A DNA stretch of 64,000 bases from contig CM055114.1 of NCBI GenBank assembly GCA_029204225.1, forward strand, positions 16,699,502 through 16,763,501, in the 5' to 3' direction. Of the stretch, positions 59,138-64,000 are shown one piece after another; position 1 is the first letter of the stretch; each line of letters opens with the position of its first letter. The stretch is from Diphasiastrum complanatum. Taxonomy: Eukaryota; Streptophyta; Lycopodiopsida; Lycopodiales; Lycopodiaceae. The notes beneath the pieces were generated by a model, which was not told the origin of the DNA, made no database searches, and worked only from the letters and a program-made list of their open reading frames with translations. The translations under genes were made by a program, and so were the position numbers.

Positions 59138-59726
59138 AAAAAGGAACAAGCTTTTAATTCCGTTCTCTAAGCAATCCACATTCCTAAAATCATAGTTACT
59201 ATTGTGTTCATAAATTGTTTTTCTTACTGTTGGTAGAGACATCGCTTACATTGTAACCGTAATCGTCTCTTTTGTATTCTCGTCGTTGCTACCACTGCAC
59301 TCGTAATCAATCGTAGATCACACAGACTATAGTCATACACCAATAGGGCCCTGTGCAATATGTTGGCCAAGCAAGTATGCATACTATTTTGTGCTTTGCA
59401 ACACAGCATTTGCCATGTCAGCACATTATACAAAGAAATCATCCTTTTGCTTCTCTCACCAGCCAACCAACTGCCATGTTTAGATTTTGATAGATTTGTG
59501 GATGGTGTGTTTGCTCCTTCCACAACATCCAAAACCTGGACATGACAGAGTTGTTTATTATTATAATATTTTACCTCTTCATGAACAATATGCAACTTTC
59601 AAACTAAAAGACGTCACTTACTGCAACCATGTATTCTCCCCAATGGGGGATGTAGTTATTCCACAAACTCATCCAACTGTCCATTGATAGAAGTCCGTAG
59701 TCTTTGACGTTCCCAGTGCACCACCA
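59138..59726. other. Non-coding spacer
   Basis: No gene or repeat that I recognise, apart from unsupported short open frames on both strands. Confidence 0.4.
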
Positions 59727-60911
59727 CTAATGAATTGTTTTGAATTCGGCTAGAGCATTTTCTCTAGATCCAGCTAGTCTCCATTTTTCACACATCTCTA
59801 TATGTTGTTTTTGGGAGTCTCGATGGATGAATTTTGTTGTGTGGATGTGTAGGCTTTGTTCCCAATAAGACAAGCATGATCTTTTGTGACCATCCATTTC
59901 ATTGTCTGGACCCTCATTGAAGTCATTGAAGTTGTGCGCACGACCCTCCAATTGGCTTGCGCTTCATCAGCCATGAAACCATGAAAATCTGCCTTGGGAT
60001 TGCCTGATCGTTCCATTTGTGAGTTCAATTCATTCCAAAAAACAACACTTGGAAAACGGTATCCTCCTCTTTCATCTCACAAATGGCAATTGTGAGCAGT
60101 TCTTGTATGCTGTAATAACAAATATTAAGAACATATGACAACACGTTGAAAGGTACAAGGTGAATAACAAAACAACACCATAATGGGTAGTACGTGGGGT
60201 CGTAGACATGACATGCCATTGTAGTCCATCCACTAACCCTCCTCATGTGGTCAAAACTGCACGCATTCTTTAGGTCTCCATTGCTGACTCTACTCCTTGT
60301 GTTGACATCTTGAATACGTGACATCGATCTTCTAGCACACCTTGCCCTGGGAATCTACATCCTTGGAAAAAGTTGTACATCAAATTTTTCTTCAATAACA
60401 AGATGCTATCTAGTGAGTCCTCTCATGGATCAATAATCTTGGCGTTGGTGATCATTTTGCACAATCTGTAGCAAAGAACAATAAATTTTTACAAATTGGA
60501 TATAATTGCTTGGTGAGTACATCTTGCACTTGAACTGTGCCTTACCTTTGAGTTTCCAGAGGTGCTAGTTCCTCGAGAATGTTGGTGAATTCGACATCAC
60601 CAACAAGTTCGGTGTGGCAGCCTTGAGCATCGAGGAAGCTATCAATTCCTTTGCGATGTTCATTTGAATCTTCCTAGGTTTGTTGTCCTATCAGCAGCTA
60701 TCACTTTTTCAACCATATCCCTCACTTTCTCAATTATCTCCTTTGAGGTACCAAGTTGCACACTATGTTGGTGTCTATCCGTGTGGATCATCAACCTGCT
60801 AAAACTAGTGTCTCTGGGCATCACGTAGTACACAGTGCCAGAACACGTGCCTGTGCAAATAACTGGCTTTTGGCAAAATGCACATGATAGAGTGTCCATT
60901 CCATCCGCCAT
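59727..60911 (-). pseudogene. Spliced transposase-like pseudogene of an uncharacterised plant family
   Basis: Three blocks on the minus strand have splice-like borders. Block 1 (60911-60546) starts MADGMDTLSCAFCQKPVICT and continues GTVYYVMPRDTS and QHSVQLGTSKEI, ending at a GTAAG donor. Block 2 (60465-60179) has RFPGQG, VFKMS, then NACSFDHMRRVSGWTTMACH and VYDPTY. Block 3 (60109 to about 59750) has LLTIAICEMKEEDT, NPKADFHGFMADEAQANWRV, CLSYWEQSLHIHTTKFIHRD and EMCEKWRL. I recall the FDHVKR..WTTMACHVYD and GFMAD-AQANWNAVR blocks from a repeated plant protein family that looks like a DDE transposase, but I am not sure of its name. The paired Asp residues (FDH, MAD) fit. At least one stop (near 60420) and three frameshifts make it a pseudogene. 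Confidence 0.6.
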
Positions 60912-61760
60912 TAGCCCATATTCACATATTTTTTGTAGATGTCCTTTAAAGTAAGATTGGTTTCTCTTTTTGGTGTTAACATACTATGGGCATGTCATCC
61001 TTGGAAACAGAAGCTTGTCAGGATCAACTACTGTGTGGGAACAATGCTCGAGTGTTTAGACTGGATCACACGCATTTGGGATGGAAACAATGCACTCGAA
61101 TCTAGGCAGACATCAAATGAGACAAACAGATGTGGCAAAAACATAAATAGTTGTTTAGACCCCTAAAAAAACAATAGCAATTTCATAGATGCACTTGAAG
61201 GGTATACTTGGACATGTGCTGCAAAACAATACCACCAAACTACATTAAAATGTTCCTTCCTCTATTTTTTATCTTAAGAATTACGAGGAATATCATGAAA
61301 ATGAACCTTGCAGGAGTTGGTCTAATGGTTTAGGGAAGAGGGTGGGCAGTCTTCTTTCTGACTACTTGTGAAGTTGTTCACTTTGTCTGAGAAAAAATGT
61401 CAAATTCAATTTACAATCTAAGTGAATCTACTTTGATCTTCCTCCACAGGATCCCTTAAGAGGCAATTTAGGAACAAGTTATCTTGGAAAGCACTTTTTT
61501 TGCTTGTATTTCAATGATACAATGAATTAGTTTTAATGCCTTGTTTGTAGAGTGACGTCTACACACAAGATGAGAGCATCTCTTCAAATGAAAGCGGACA
61601 CATGGCCCGATGGCACAATGGCCCGCTCCCATCTAACGGCCATGTGACCCCACAGCCTCTTTCTACATCATCGCGCCTCTTTCTGCATCGCGCTCATCCC
61701 TCCCACATCGCGCTCCCAAAGGAACAGGGGAAGCATTGCCTTCTTGTCAAAGGATTAGGA
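60912..61760. other. Non-coding spacer
   Basis: No supported gene. A further 5' exon of the transposase-like pseudogene may lie at its left edge, since the frame remains open beyond 60911 (ICEYGL) but no acceptor is certain. Confidence 0.35.
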
Positions 61761-61765
61761 TGCGC

Positions 61766-62325
61766 AGACAACCATCTGCGCTGGGCTTGCCATGGCGCCT
61801 GGCAACTCTGTTATGTACCAACCATAGTACGGGTGATTTCAGACCGGGCGACCATCTGCGCCAGTGCAGATGGTTGCCAGGGTGCAATAATGTGGCAGTT
61901 TGCTGTATTTCGTGTATGTTAAAAGGGCTCACAGACCGCCATTGAAAGCATTTGTGCAATCACCTTTTGTAGGAACAATTTGAATCCATCGTTGCAGTTC
62001 AAAATTTGCGCTGTTGCAATCTCATAATCAAGGCAAGTGTTCTTTTTTGCAATGATCACGGGTTTTTGGTGAGTGGGCAACCATGGGCGCCAGTGCAGAT
62101 GGTTGCCAGGGTAGCTATTTGTTCAACCTATTTTTTACAAGAACAATCGTTGACAGACCTTGGTGCATTAACCTGTTGCAAGAACAATCCTTGCGCATTA
62201 TTCACCTGTTCCAGTCAAGAAATCAAGACAGGTGTTTTTTTTTTTTGTGTAACAACATGCTTTGCTGTTGACCGGGCGATCAAATGCGCCAGATGATGCC
62301 AGGGTGCAGCATAGATGGTTGCCAT
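61766..62325. repeat. GC-rich hairpin repeat array
   Basis: Four diverged copies of a core occur near 61766, 61846, 62076 and 62274: GGGCGACCATCTGCGCC, then AGTGCAGATGGTTGCCAGGG. The clearest copy (61850-61877) has the inverted repeat ACCATCTGC / GCAGATGGT around GCCAGT. Between copies the text is also similar (TTGCAAGAACAAT, a T run, GTGGGCAACC), so the whole may be a decayed tandem array of about 200-230 bp units. Confidence 0.65.
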
Positions 62326-62329
62326 GTCA

Positions 62330-62720
62330 CAAATTAGTAGATGTTTTGTGATGCTTGCTCTGTGATGCTCTGTTTTGATGTCTATGATGCTTGCTCTGTT
62401 TCGATCACTGCTCATGATGTTTGTGAAAGCCCGTCAATGCTTTTCAATTAGGTGGTACCATGTAATCATCGAAGTTTAACACTGAATTGAATAGGGTTTA
62501 AAGACTTTGTTTAAAAGAATAAAACTTTAGTAATGTCTTGTAATGCTTCATCTGTTTTGATCAGTGCTCATAATTTGTCGAAGCCCGTCAATGCTCTCCA
62601 ATAAGGTAGTAGCATGAACAAAGAACAAAATTGTAGTTTATTAAGATAGTAGCATGAAAAAAGAACCTTATTGTAGTTTATTGTAGTCAATGCTCTCCAC
62701 TAAGGTAGTATAACATGATC
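62330..62720. repeat. Diverged direct repeats
   Basis: GATGCTTGCTCTGT recurs near 62350 and 62388. TCTGTTTYGATCASTGCTCAT and GAAGCCCGTCAATGCT blocks occur near 62395-62440 and 62550-62597, and CAATGCTCTCCAMTAAGGTAGTA near 62590 and 62687. No coding is seen. Confidence 0.6.
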
Positions 62721-64000
62721 ATTGTTGTTTAATAGGTTTACTGAAAAGATGATAAGTTCAGATCTCTCCCTTAATGAATTCACAAATTTTTGAAAGAGCA
62801 ATGTTTCTGTCCCACAAATTGCTGGAAACATCTAAGTTCAAATCCTAGTTTAAGTTTGAGTTCTCAAACCTTTCATGGATGACTACGTCTCCTCCTGGTC
62901 AGCTCCATGACTACTTCAATGTTTTTTCAAATGTATAGGTAGAGTTCATCTGATGACCATTTGTTTTTTGCAATGAAGGATTCATCCCTTTGATGCTCAG
63001 ACAAGTACTAATAATGAAATTATTGTCTCTTTTACTAGGGGGTCTCATCATATTTCGGTGACAATATTCCACCACGTTTAGGTCTTGCTACTCTCAAAGA
63101 GGTCATCTCTATGTGCTAGGTGATGATTGTCCATGATCTCAAGTACTACATCTTGGATGTCTTTAGTGAAATTGGATTCAGTCCCAGCCAGAGGACCACA
63201 TGAGTTGGTGGATCATTGATGGACGTGGCAGTGAAAGGCTTGAGTTTTGTATAAGATCTAGTGTCTTTTTCCTTCATGTAAATGAAATTTCTTGGAATAA
63301 GTCATTTTCTTGTATGTATCTAAACATTTCTACCTCGTCAAGTTGATGATTGGTCCATAATTTGAGAGTGAGGCTTTGATAGAAATCGACCGTTAAATAA
63401 ATGACTTAATATGTTTACATGACAATGGTGCTTTTTTGAAAGAGGAAGTTATGATTAAAAAAAGTGTGCTATATTGCATGCTCTGATGATATTTGTTCTA
63501 TTAGTACCAGGACTTGATTTCTCAGCACACTTAGGTCCCAAAATCAACCATCTAGACCAAGAACACAACATTCCCAAACTTGCGTATGCTATCTGATGTT
63601 TATTTGGTAGTGTCAATTTTTTTTTTGACATACTATTTCACCATGATTTAGTTTGTCAATTGTAGCTATGTTGGGTGTTAAGGCTGCAATTAAATAACAC
63701 CACTGGCTCTCAACATGTAAAGAACATAAAAAAATAATCTATAATTATTTGAAGTTAGTGGAATTAGATGTATTGAGACTAGTTCATAGAAGTTTGGAAT
63801 TTATAGCCATTGGTGTAATACACTCTTTAATTTGACCAGAAAAGTTGGAAAGCTATTGTAAGATGACGATCATACTATTAATGTCATCAAAATCTGGGGT
63901 ATGTAGAATTTGTCTTACTTGTACTCTTGTGACTATTACATGGCAAGCCCAAGTTGTGACTAAGAATTAATCTTGTCAAGGATCACATTGAACTGATTTG
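62721..64000. other. Intergenic DNA without recognised features
   Basis: I see no supported gene, RNA or mobile element here; open frames are short. Confidence 0.4.

Noticed and set aside
61318-61350. tRNA-like A box text (GTTGGTCTAATGGTTTAGGG)
   Set aside because: No B box follows at the right distance and no cloverleaf can be drawn, so neither a tRNA nor a SINE is supported.

Overview
This is nuclear DNA of a land plant: AT-rich, with GT-AG introns, plant gene families (a BYPASS1/DUF793-like pair and a glyoxalase/VOC gene) and dense nested Ty1/copia and Ty3/gypsy elements primed by plant-type initiator-Met or Asp tRNAs. I cannot assign the species.

Layout. Positions 1-10.5 kb are a retrotransposon graveyard: a chromovirus-like gypsy tail, a gypsy RT-RNase H-integrase remnant, a copia element with a short LTR that carries a 243-bp MITE, an antisense copia scrap, and a gypsy protease fragment. 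From 10.9 to 26.6 kb is the host-gene island. A five-exon VOC/glyoxalase-like gene (11173-13533, +) becomes complete only when four introns are removed. Two intronless BPS1-like paralogues (18109-19194, + and 25175-26254, -) face each other tail to tail. Between and around them lie a foldback element, a tandem array of roughly 450-480 bp units, a tRNA-derived SINE and a gypsy gag remnant.

From 27 to 54 kb, nested elements dominate. A young complete copia (27459-33609, -, TSD AGTAG) sits in an older gypsy. A gypsy with an Asp-tRNA primer site carries two consecutive protease-like domains (36.2-40.4 kb). A decayed copia (41.3-51.4 kb, -) has in its LTR a complete non-autonomous LTR element (45528-50870, -, TSD GCAAA). 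Its only ORFs encode cysteine-rich proteins containing a duplicated module I do not recognise. It shares primer site, polypurine tract and LTR palindromes with the autonomous copia, so it is probably mobilised in trans.

From 54 to 64 kb there is an unidentified decayed coding segment (53881-54288, -), a chimeric copia whose zinc-knuckle region is interrupted by leader DNA of another copia family, a spliced transposase-like pseudogene (59.7-60.9 kb, -), and GC-rich hairpin repeats. The three host genes look intact; almost every other coding sequence is broken. The best candidates for something undescribed are the non-autonomous element with its duplicated module, the tandem-protease gypsy, and the two unidentified decayed genes.
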